DNA of 64,000 nt from Eubacteriales bacterium SKADARSKE-1 (GTDB lineage Bacteria; Bacillota; Clostridia; Oscillospirales; Acutalibacteraceae), in NCBI GenBank assembly GCA_030920305.1, contig JARLUB010000005.1, forward strand, positions 25,274-89,273, read 5' to 3'. The notes beneath the pieces are model-generated. The model did no database searches and was not told where the DNA came from. It worked only from the letters and a program-made list of their open reading frames with translations. Position numbers and translations under genes: made by a program. Positions 45,515 through 53,346 of this stretch are shown here, in pieces (the first letter of the stretch is position 1; the number at the start of each line of letters is the position of its first letter).

Positions 45515-45916
45515 TTATCTACCTATATCACTTGAAATGGTCATAGTTGGATTACTTTGTGCTGTTGCGCCTTGAGCTGTAGCAGTAGCTGTACTAACTG
45601 CTGTATTTACTATTATATTTGGGTTTACAGTAACATTAACAGAACCTATACCTGAACCCAGGCCACTCGTTGCGCCTGCTAAGCCTTTTGCTCCTCCTGT
45701 TGCCCCACCGGCTGCAGCAGCCCCTTGGGTAGGATCCACACCACCTGCCACTGTATTTAAATCTGGATCCATCAACTCATTCTCTGTAATTTCATAGCCA
45801 TTTTCTTTTGCAACTGACAATATATCAGATACTGTTTTTACACCCATAAATTTTTTTGCAACTTTCGGATTATGTTTTAAATCCTTGGCCCACTCACTTA
45901 TTCCTTTTTTACTCAT
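45515..45916 (-). CDS. Nif11-type leader peptide precursor 6 (long core)
   Basis: A 133-aa precursor; leader 59 residues ending PDLNTVAGG. The 74-residue core has an Ala/Gly-rich spacer, then VNVTVNPNIIVNTAVSTATA and AQGATAQSNPTMTISS. The alternating Val/Thr/Ala pattern predicts beta-strand. It is closely related to precursor 5 (leader and C-terminal half nearly identical), with the Gly/Ala spacer as the main difference. Confidence 0.9.
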   Translation of the reverse strand: MSKKGISEWAKDLKHNPKVAKKFMGVKTVSDILSVAKENGYEITENELMDPDLNTVAGGVDPTQGAAAAGGATGGAKGLAGATSGLGSGIGSVNVTVNPNIIVNTAVSTATATAQGATAQSNPTMTISSDIGR

Positions 45917-45953
45917 TTTTTACTCCTCCTAATTTTGTTTTTTAAAGTTATAT

Positions 45954-46343
45954 TTATTTATTTATGCTACTAGAAATACTCATGGTTGGGTTGCTTTGTG
46001 CTGTCGCCCCTTGAGCTGTGGCAGTAGCTGTACTAACCGCTGTAGTAACTATTATATTGGGATTTACAGTAACAGCGACAGAACCTGAACCAGATCCAAG
46101 CCCCCCACCAGATAAAGTAGTTGGAATTTTTGCACCAGCAGCACCTGCAGCTAAAGCCTCACCTGCACCACCCGCCACTGTATTTAAGTCTAAATCCATC
46201 AACTCATTCTCTGTAATTTCATAACCATTTTCTTTTGCAACTGACAGTATATCAGATACTGTCTTTACGCTCATAAACTTTTTTGCAACTTTCGGATTAT
46301 GTTTTAAATCCTTGGCCCATTCACTTATTCCTTTTTTTGACAT
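45954..46343 (-). CDS. Nif11-type leader peptide precursor 5 (long core)
   Basis: A 129-aa precursor; leader 59 residues ending LDLNTVAGG. The 70-residue core has a different Gly/Ala spacer (AGEALAAGAAGAK) from precursor 6, followed by the shared VNPNIIVTTAVSTATATAQG segment and SNPTMSISS end. A tandem duplicate of precursor 6. GGAGGGAAA precedes the ATG. Confidence 0.9.
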   Translation of the reverse strand: MSKKGISEWAKDLKHNPKVAKKFMSVKTVSDILSVAKENGYEITENELMDLDLNTVAGGAGEALAAGAAGAKIPTTLSGGGLGSGSGSVAVTVNPNIIVTTAVSTATATAQGATAQSNPTMSISSSINK

Positions 46344-46453
46344 ACTTTCCCTCCTTTCTAAAATAATATTTAAATTTTATCTTTTATCAGACACAATCTT
46401 AATTAATAACCTTTTCTTATCTTTATATTTCTTATTCTTTAAAGTTTAGCAAA

Positions 46454-46774
46454 CTACAATTTTTGATTGATATTAATTGTAGGTTTAACATCAGATGCAG
46501 ATCCACTTCCGGTAACAGTACTTGCTACATTTGCTACTGCTGTGGCAACATCAATGTCAACACTTATATCCCCTGTTCCAATTTGTTGTGATGGTCCAAA
46601 TAACCCACCTGCTACTGAATCTAAATCTAAATCCATAAGTTCATTCTCGGTAAATTCATAACCATTTTTTTTGGCTACCGATAATATATCACCTACTGTT
46701 TTTACACCTACAAATTTCTCTGCAACTTTCTCATTATGTTTTAAATCCTTGGCCCACTCCATTATACCTTTCAT
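46454..46774 (-). CDS. Nif11-type leader peptide precursor 4
   Basis: A 106-aa precursor; leader 57 residues (MKGIMEWAKDLKHNEKVAEK ... LDLDSVAGG). The 49-residue core has ISVDIDVATAVANVASTVTG, then SGSASDVKPTININQKL. It differs from precursor 3 at only a handful of residues. An internal promoter-like sequence lies just upstream (46828-46856). Confidence 0.9.
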   Translation of the reverse strand: MKGIMEWAKDLKHNEKVAEKFVGVKTVGDILSVAKKNGYEFTENELMDLDLDSVAGGLFGPSQQIGTGDISVDIDVATAVANVASTVTGSGSASDVKPTININQKL

Positions 46775-46827
46775 TATTATTTCCTCCTTTTTATTTTAAA
46801 AATTTTTGCATTTGTCATTCATACCAT

Positions 46828-46856
46828 ATATTATGTTTACACTTGTTATCTATCAA
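46828..46856 (-). promoter_or_regulatory. Possible internal promoter within the peptide array
   Basis: Minus strand TTGATA (46856-46851), 17-base spacer, TAATAT (46833-46828), in the 120-base gap between precursors 3 and 4. It could raise expression of the distal peptides relative to the exporter. Confidence 0.5.
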
Positions 46857-46894
46857 CCAATTTACCTTTATTTTCTACCTTTTGTTTCTCAAAC

Positions 46895-47215
46895 TTACAT
46901 TTTTTGACTAATATTAATTGTAGGCTTAACATCAGACGCGGATCCACTTCCGGTAACAGTACTTGCTACATTTGCTACTGCTGTGGCAACATCAATGTCA
47001 ACACTTATATCACCTGTACCAATCCTCATTTTTGGACCAAATAGTCCACCAGAGACCGAGTCTAAATCTAAATCCATTAACTCATTTTCAGTAAATTCGT
47101 ATCCATTTTTCTTTGCTACAGACAATATGTCACCTACTGTCTTTACACCAGTAAATTTTTCTGCTACCTTCTCATTATGCTTTAAATCTTTTGCCCACTC
47201 CATTATTCCTTTCAT
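46895..47215 (-). CDS. Nif11-type leader peptide precursor 3
   Basis: A 106-aa near-copy of precursor 4: leader 57 residues ending LDLDSVSGG, core LFGPKMRIGTG then ISVDIDVATAVANVASTVTG and KPTINISQKM. The variable patch just after the double glycine (KMR versus SQQ) is the main difference. AAAGGAGG precedes the ATG. The pair is a recent tandem duplication. Confidence 0.9.
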   Translation of the reverse strand: MKGIMEWAKDLKHNEKVAEKFTGVKTVGDILSVAKKNGYEFTENELMDLDLDSVSGGLFGPKMRIGTGDISVDIDVATAVANVASTVTGSGSASDVKPTINISQKM

Positions 47216-47266
47216 TATTTATATACCTCCTTTATAAATTCATTTGCTAAGGTCTCAGCAACTATT

Positions 47267-47560
47267 TTATACTAAGCCTTTTTTAATAAAGCTCTCTAAA
47301 CCTCCAAAAGCCGCCAACTTTCCTATCATATCCCATGGTTTCATGGCTCCACCTGAAACACTCTCCAATGCCTCTGGCGGAAGTTCTCCGCTCTCTACAA
47401 TATTTCTTGCTAAACCTGTCATCTCCCTTGAAAATTCATCTTTTGACATCCCCGAAAGATAAGGCTTTGCCACACTATAAGCTCCGTCCATGGAATTCTG
47501 AGCCAAAAAAAGCTCTCTCAATCTTTCGTTTTCCGTTAATTCATTTAAAAAGCTCTCCAT
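47267..47560 (-). CDS. Double-glycine leader peptide precursor 2 (helical core)
   Basis: A 97-aa precursor when started at ATG 47560 (AGAGGTG upstream). The 71-residue leader is related to precursor 1 (LFLAQNSMDGAYSVAKPYL ... LPPEALESVSGG). The 26-residue core AMKPWDMIGKLAAFGGLESF + IKKGLV is an amphipathic-helix type, cationic at the end, like class II bacteriocins. It differs clearly from the beta-prone cores of the rest of the array. Confidence 0.82.
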   Translation of the reverse strand: MESFLNELTENERLRELFLAQNSMDGAYSVAKPYLSGMSKDEFSREMTGLARNIVESGELPPEALESVSGGAMKPWDMIGKLAAFGGLESFIKKGLV

Positions 47561-47593
47561 TATTTTCACCTCTCTTTTAGGTTCTAGATAGCA

Positions 47594-47902
47594 TTAAACT
47601 AATATATCTTTTAATGACATAGGACCAATATCTACCAATGCATCTAAGACTTGTACAAATTTATCACTGCTTCCACCAGAAACATTCGTTAAATCTTTTC
47701 CATCTAATTTTCTGTATTTTTTATTAAAAAACTTGTTATGAACATAGGTTAAACCCTCTTTAAATTCTTCAAAGGTCACATCCTCTATATAAGGTTTTGC
47801 TTTTTCATAACCTTCTTCAGCCGATTTTGTATTTGCAAAGTTTTGTCGAAATTCAGGCTCACTAAAAAGTTTTTCAAAAAACAGCCTTAGGTCCCTCTTC
47901 AA
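47594..47902 (-). CDS. Double-glycine leader peptide precursor 1 (helical core)
   Basis: A 102-aa precursor. The start is TTG 47902, with TGGAGGTG upstream; the frame is open to 47932. The leader of about 77 residues (LFSEPEFRQNFANTKSAEEG ... LTNVSGG) is homologous to that of precursor 2. The 25-residue core (SSDKFVQVLDALVDIGPMSL then KDILV) is an acidic amphipathic helix, complementary in charge to the cationic core of precursor 2. It is the first peptide gene after the exporter genes. Confidence 0.8.
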   Translation of the reverse strand: MKRDLRLFFEKLFSEPEFRQNFANTKSAEEGYEKAKPYIEDVTFEEFKEGLTYVHNKFFNKKYRKLDGKDLTNVSGGSSDKFVQVLDALVDIGPMSLKDILV

Positions 47903-47951
47903 AAACTCACCTCCAACTAATATTAATAACATAAGTCTACCCTAAATTAAC

Positions 47952-50141
47952 TTATACTATTTGACGTTTAGCAAGTTCTGCAAAATATCCATCTAATGCC
48001 ATTAATTCATCATAACTGCCCTGCTCGACAACTTTTCCTTTGTGTAAATAAACTATTCTATCACACTTTTTTATTGTAGATAATCTATGTGCTATAACAA
48101 CCCTAGTTATATCCATTTTCTCAAGAGTATCAACAACTATCTTTTGAGTAATATTGTCTAGTGCAGATGTTGCTTCATCAAACATCAATAAATCTGGTGA
48201 TGAAATAAGTGCCCTTGCTATCATTATTCTTTGTTTTTGGCCTCCCGATATACCTCCACCATCTTCGGAAACCATTGTGTGCATTCCCATAGGCATAGCT
48301 TTTATATCACCAGCACAACCTGCTTTTTCAGCTGCTGCCCATGCATCATCCATTGTAGCTGCTGGGTTTGTAATAGTTATATTTGAAAAAATACTATCTG
48401 CAAAAAGCTTTCCATTTTGCAAAACTATTCCAATTCTACGTCTAACGCTATGAAGGTCTAGCTTTTCAAGACTTTGATTGTCAAAATAAATTCCACCGCC
48501 TTGTGCCTTTTCAAAACCTAAAAGCAATCTAAACAATGTAGACTTGCCACAACCTGTTGAACCTACGATTCCAACATATTCTCCCTGTTTAAAGGATAAG
48601 TTTAAATCATCTATAATTAGCGGTCCATCTGGAGTATATCTGAATTTAACATTATTAATATCTATTTTTCCTGTAATCGAATCAACCTTTATCCTATTCT
48701 CATTAGATTCCGGGACTTCTTTTAATATCGGCTCCAATAACTCAACGGATGGTTTCAAGAAAGCTATTTCTGTTGCAATTCCAGAAATCTGTAATATTGA
48801 TGCTGAAAATAAACCAAACGCGGCATTAAAAGCTATATAGTCAGCTGGTGCCAAACCTTTTGAATAAACTATCCAATAGATAAGCATTGTTCCTCCAAGG
48901 CCTATAGCTCCATTAATCGCACCAGATATTTTTATAAATAAGTTTGGAGAAAATTGAATTTTTGATAATTTAGAATAAAGATTAGCCCATTTTGAAAAAG
49001 CTCGAATTTCAGCTCCCGATACCTTAATTTTTGATATTCCACTAAACAGTTGATATACAAGACCTGATAGTTTTGGTGACACTTCACTTGCTCTTTTATT
49101 CAATTGAGTGTTAAAATATCCACTTAATAAAGAGGAACCTAACATAAACGCAATTATTATTATTGTTGGCAATAATAAATCAGCTGATAGTGTACTAATT
49201 TGCCACAAATATACAAATGAAAATAGTGCCGAAAGTGCTGTTGGTAACAAATCGCTGCTAATTGAGCTACAAATTTGATTTAATCTAAATGTACGAACAG
49301 CCAAATCACCGGAACTAAAGTTTTTAAAAAAGCCAATTGGCAAATTCAAAAGCCTTATCCAAAGTGCACCTTGAGTACCAAACTGAACTTTATCACCTAT
49401 TCTAGAAATCCACATTGATTGAAATAGTGCAAAAGTTGTTGAGCCAATTGTAACCCCTACTAGCAATGCTGCCATTGGAAAAATGTCATTTATTGTTCCT
49501 GATGGTATCACTCGATTATAAATTTCTTGAGTAATTTTAGGTAAAATTAGCCCCATTAAGCTTACAATGATTGATACTACAGCTAAAAACGCTATGTCAA
49601 ATTTTGAAAATGATTTAAATATATGCTTTAATAAGTCTTTAATTGTCATTGAAATCTGATTTGGGAAAGGCTTGTAAAAACAATACCCTGTATTATTTAG
49701 ATTTTTTGCTGAATCTTTATTTATTTTTACAGCACGATCTGTCTTAGGATCATTATAATAGTACCCACCAAATTTTAAGGGTAAAACAGCCACTATATTA
49801 CCTTCAGTAGTATTTGTTATAATTGGCCCCTCGCCTCTTGTCCACCAACCCCTTCTAAGCGCAACTTCACGCCTTGTAAGGCCAGTTCTGCCAAGCGTAG
49901 TATCAAGTGCACCGCTATCTTCTGCATCCATTTTAGTTATTAAAATTCTATTTATTCCATAAAAGTCAGTAACTTTATCTATTGCGGCAGCCAATTGAAG
50001 CTCTCTTCGTTCTGAAATAAGTTTCTTTTCGCCTTTATTTGTTTCTTTGCCAATAGAAGACTTCATTATTTCTTTATATGCCTGCGAAAACATCTCTTTT
50101 TCAGAAATTTTATGATTCTTTACTTTCTCCGAAAAATCCAT
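47952..50141 (-). CDS. NHLP-type bacteriocin export ABC transporter, permease/ATPase without peptidase domain
   Basis: A 729-aa fused exporter of the NHLM_micro_ABC2 type. An N-terminal domain (about 1-165) is neither C39 peptidase nor TM. Six TM helices follow (about 175-450), then the nucleotide-binding domain with Walker A GSTGCGKST, signature ISGGQKQR, Walker B LLMFDEATSALD and switch His in IAHRLS. It always pairs with a peptidase-containing ABC1 protein, encoded here 17 bases upstream. Together they probably form a heterodimer moving the leader peptides. The first precursor gene follows within 50 bases. Confidence 0.92.
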   Translation of the reverse strand: MDFSEKVKNHKISEKEMFSQAYKEIMKSSIGKETNKGEKKLISERRELQLAAAIDKVTDFYGINRILITKMDAEDSGALDTTLGRTGLTRREVALRRGWWTRGEGPIITNTTEGNIVAVLPLKFGGYYYNDPKTDRAVKINKDSAKNLNNTGYCFYKPFPNQISMTIKDLLKHIFKSFSKFDIAFLAVVSIIVSLMGLILPKITQEIYNRVIPSGTINDIFPMAALLVGVTIGSTTFALFQSMWISRIGDKVQFGTQGALWIRLLNLPIGFFKNFSSGDLAVRTFRLNQICSSISSDLLPTALSALFSFVYLWQISTLSADLLLPTIIIIAFMLGSSLLSGYFNTQLNKRASEVSPKLSGLVYQLFSGISKIKVSGAEIRAFSKWANLYSKLSKIQFSPNLFIKISGAINGAIGLGGTMLIYWIVYSKGLAPADYIAFNAAFGLFSASILQISGIATEIAFLKPSVELLEPILKEVPESNENRIKVDSITGKIDINNVKFRYTPDGPLIIDDLNLSFKQGEYVGIVGSTGCGKSTLFRLLLGFEKAQGGGIYFDNQSLEKLDLHSVRRRIGIVLQNGKLFADSIFSNITITNPAATMDDAWAAAEKAGCAGDIKAMPMGMHTMVSEDGGGISGGQKQRIMIARALISSPDLLMFDEATSALDNITQKIVVDTLEKMDITRVVIAHRLSTIKKCDRIVYLHKGKVVEQGSYDELMALDGYFAELAKRQIV

Positions 50142-50158
50142 AATATATTCCCTCCTCT

Positions 50159-52336
50159 CTACTCACTCTTAACTAGCTGTGCATATTTTCCATTAAGGTC
50201 TATTAGCTCTTTGTGAGTTCCTCTTTCGACTATCTCGCCGTATTCCAACATAACAATTTCATCAGCATCACGAATAGTAGAGAGTCTATGTGCTACAATA
50301 AAACAAGTCATACCACGCCTGCGCACTGCATCCATAACCTTCTTTTCTGTTGTTGGGTCAAGTGCTGATGTAGCTTCGTCCAATATCATTATGCTAGGAT
50401 TGGCAATAAATGCTCTTGCTATTTCAAAACGCTGACGCTGTCCACCAGAAAAATCTTTTCCATTTTCGACTAAAACATGGTTATAACCATCTTCACGTAG
50501 TAAAATATCTTCATGTATACAAGCATCGCGACATGCTTCTACCAATGTTTCATCGTCTATAGTATTATCCCACATTGTAATATTGTTACGAATAGTATCT
50601 TGGAACATCGTTACCTCTTGATCTACCATTGATAACGACCCTCTATAAACCAAGCGATCTATTTCCTCACGCTTTTTCCCATCAAAAAGTATTTCCCCAG
50701 TATTAACATCATAAAGACCAGCCAAAAGCTTTGCAATAGTTGATTTTCCACTACCACTACCACCAACCAAAGCTATCATTTGTCCTTTTTTAGCTTTTAT
50801 GTTTAAATTTTTTAAAATTGGTGAAGATAATGGACTATACGAAAAGGTCACATCGTTTATTTCTACATCACCATTTAGTCTTTCGAAATCCTGTTTACTA
50901 AAAGCTGGATCATCAGTCTCTGAAAGATTTATATCAACATCAGGTTTGTATCTTAAAACGTCTTCTATTTTAGCTGTGTCTCCACTTAGTGCTTGTATTT
51001 CTTGCCCTATTCCAACAAGGCTGCCAACTGGCCCTAAAAACTGCCCTAAAAATCCTTGGAAAGCTAGCAATGTACCTACTGTAAAGTTTCCAGCAAGTAT
51101 GTTGTAAACACCAAGCATTAAAATTGCAACGTCAGCAATTCCCTTTAAAAGTGGTGGAATGGTGGTCACATACATGTTTCTTTCTCTTATCCTCTGTATT
51201 CCATTGCTATACTTAGTTTGATATCCTATCCATTTTTGAAAAAAGCCTGCTTCACAACCACTAGATTTAATAGTCTCAATCATACTAATCCCTGCAACCG
51301 TACTACCTTGAAGCATACCGGCATCACGTGAAAGTGCTTTATTGTCGTTCTCGTTTTGTTTTGAAACCAGCTTTATGATACCTATATTCATAAGTGCAAC
51401 AGCCAAACCAATGAGCGACATATACCAGTTGTAGTATATAATTACTACAAAGTAAACACCTATCATAATAACATTTAAAACAATTGGTGCCACTGTTTGA
51501 CAAATTGTCCTGGCAACCGTATCATTGCTATCTTGACGTGAACTAATGTCTCCGGCATACCTTTGCGAAAAGAATTCAACTGGCATTCTCAAAACATGCC
51601 ACATAAACATCATTCCTGAGTTAACGCTCATCTTACCCTGTATTTTCAATAGGTAGATTGAACGCATAGCTTGCAATAAGAATGACACTATTAAACAAAG
51701 TCCCATTGCAAGCAGAAGTGGCATCATCATTTCTCGATTAGCACCAAATAAAATCTTGTCTGAGAACACTTTTGAAAACACAGATTGAATTGAACCTGTA
51801 ATAGACAACAAAAGTCCAGCAAGAAGCACAAATGTAAGAGGGAGCACAGCTCCGTCAAGCCTTTTTAACAAGAACCTCATTACACTTTCTTTTTCTCCGT
51901 CTGCTACAAAGCTTTCGGTTGGTTTAAAAGTTAACGCTATTCCTGTAAAAGATTTTTTAAACTCATCCATAGGAACTTTTCTAAGTCCCGCTGCAGGGTC
52001 CGCTAGAATAGCCTTGTCCTTTTTAAATCCACATAAAACAACAAAGTGGTTAAAGTTCCAGTGAATAATTACAGGATACGTAACATTTTGTTGTAGCTTT
52101 TCTACGCTATTAAATGAAAAGCCTTTTGCTTCCATACCATTATGTCTCGCAGCAATCAAAACATTTTTAGCATTGCATCCGTCTCTTGATACACTACATT
52201 CTAAGCGCAACCTTTCAAGAGGTATATATTTCTTATAATGTGCAAATATCATTGCTAGAGATGCAGCGCCACATTCTAATGCTTCCATCTGGAGAATAAT
52301 AGGTACTTTTTTAATTTTACCTGCCATATCCGACAT
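50159..52336 (-). CDS. NHLP-type bacteriocin export ABC transporter with C39 leader peptidase
   Basis: A 725-aa peptidase-containing ABC transporter (NHLM_micro_ABC1 type). The N-terminal C39 domain has catalytic Cys22 (LECGAAS), His97 (NHFVVLCG) and Asp113 (ADPA), so it should cut leaders after double glycine. A TM domain (about 155-440) and a nucleotide-binding domain (Walker A GGSGSGKST, signature FSGGQRQR, Walker B IMILDEATSALD) follow. It removes the leader and exports the core in one step. An ATG three codons on is an alternative start. Confidence 0.95.
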   Translation of the reverse strand: MSDMAGKIKKVPIILQMEALECGAASLAMIFAHYKKYIPLERLRLECSVSRDGCNAKNVLIAARHNGMEAKGFSFNSVEKLQQNVTYPVIIHWNFNHFVVLCGFKKDKAILADPAAGLRKVPMDEFKKSFTGIALTFKPTESFVADGEKESVMRFLLKRLDGAVLPLTFVLLAGLLLSITGSIQSVFSKVFSDKILFGANREMMMPLLLAMGLCLIVSFLLQAMRSIYLLKIQGKMSVNSGMMFMWHVLRMPVEFFSQRYAGDISSRQDSNDTVARTICQTVAPIVLNVIMIGVYFVVIIYYNWYMSLIGLAVALMNIGIIKLVSKQNENDNKALSRDAGMLQGSTVAGISMIETIKSSGCEAGFFQKWIGYQTKYSNGIQRIRERNMYVTTIPPLLKGIADVAILMLGVYNILAGNFTVGTLLAFQGFLGQFLGPVGSLVGIGQEIQALSGDTAKIEDVLRYKPDVDINLSETDDPAFSKQDFERLNGDVEINDVTFSYSPLSSPILKNLNIKAKKGQMIALVGGSGSGKSTIAKLLAGLYDVNTGEILFDGKKREEIDRLVYRGSLSMVDQEVTMFQDTIRNNITMWDNTIDDETLVEACRDACIHEDILLREDGYNHVLVENGKDFSGGQRQRFEIARAFIANPSIMILDEATSALDPTTEKKVMDAVRRRGMTCFIVAHRLSTIRDADEIVMLEYGEIVERGTHKELIDLNGKYAQLVKSE

Positions 52337-52374
52337 CCTTTCTCCATTAGACGTTAAGCCCTTTTAAATACTTT

Positions 52375-53301
52375 TTATATAAGTAAATCTATAGGACGTT
52401 TTGTATCTGTAACAACTTTTATATTGCATATATTTCCAATATCTACCTGTACAGTTCCACCCTTAGAATTTGACCATTCAAAACCACTCGCTGTTGACGT
52501 ATCAACATTTAAACGTACTCTAACTTCAACCGAATCTTCTGTAAGGCCTAGGGCATTAATATATTTTGTAGTACCCATTGACCTAATTATAGTGTCCTGA
52601 GTAACCGTACTTGTCCCAATTCTTGTAATAGTACCTACCATATAGCCATACTCTTCCCTTGGAGCTTGTGTAGGTGAAACTTGTGCCTCCATACCAACTT
52701 TAAGATTCATGGCTGTTGAAAATGGAACATATGCTAAAATTTCTTTTGAATTTGCTGTTGTCTTATCAGCAACGTTTACGGCTAATTGATCGCCTATATT
52801 AACTTTAGTATTTATTGCTGTTATTCCATTGATAGTTCCATCTTTATCCGCCACAACAAAAGAGTTGTCAATATATTGATATTTCAATGCGTCTAAAGTA
52901 GCACCAATAGAGGTTTTCTGTGCTCCACTGGCTTTGTTATACTCATCTTGTTTAAGAGCTATTTGCGCTAATAAAGTTTCATCTGGAACAACTGCTAAAA
53001 TATCACCTTTTGCAACAACTTCATTTTCGTCAACAAGAACATCCATTACAGTTCCAGTATTTTTTGCAGACGAAATTATTACACTATCGGTTGGAAATAT
53101 AACACCTGCAATCTGTGCACCACTTGAAATATTTCCGGTAAAGGCCCATACTCCAACTCCTATAACCAAACCAACTATAGCAAATATTATGACCCAAACA
53201 GATGGACGTGTAATCCGTACATGCTGATCAAGTTGTTCTGGATTAGAAACTGTTTCAAGAGCTTCTTCTCGGAACAATTTATTTTTTTCTGCCATGACCA
53301 T
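52375..53301 (-). CDS. HlyD/NHLM-type secretion adaptor protein
   Basis: A 308-aa membrane-fusion-like adaptor. One TM helix (about 32-54) is followed by a lipoyl/biotinyl-like half motif (GTVMDVLVDENEVVAKGDIL), a short coiled coil and a second beta-barrel half ending KVVTDTKRPIDLLI. It matches the NHLM bacteriocin-system secretion protein group. In a Gram-positive it likely extends the exporter pore into the cell wall. An ATG two codons on also fits the GGGGG ribosome-binding site. It is second in the operon. Confidence 0.88.
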   Translation of the reverse strand: MVMAEKNKLFREEALETVSNPEQLDQHVRITRPSVWVIIFAIVGLVIGVGVWAFTGNISSGAQIAGVIFPTDSVIISSAKNTGTVMDVLVDENEVVAKGDILAVVPDETLLAQIALKQDEYNKASGAQKTSIGATLDALKYQYIDNSFVVADKDGTINGITAINTKVNIGDQLAVNVADKTTANSKEILAYVPFSTAMNLKVGMEAQVSPTQAPREEYGYMVGTITRIGTSTVTQDTIIRSMGTTKYINALGLTEDSVEVRVRLNVDTSTASGFEWSNSKGGTVQVDIGNICNIKVVTDTKRPIDLLI

Positions 53302-53346
53302 AATCCCCCTTTTTTATTGTAAATATGCTATCGTAATCATTTAATC

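Noticed and set aside
43126-47580. Several plus-strand open frames opposite the peptide array
   Set aside because: They are reflections of the repetitive leader codons on the other strand, lack ribosome-binding sites and repeat with each precursor copy.
42604-47932. CRISPR or other direct-repeat array
   Set aside because: The periodicity comes from homologous leader-coding regions of about 190 bases, not from short identical repeats with spacers; each unit has its own start, ribosome-binding site and stop.
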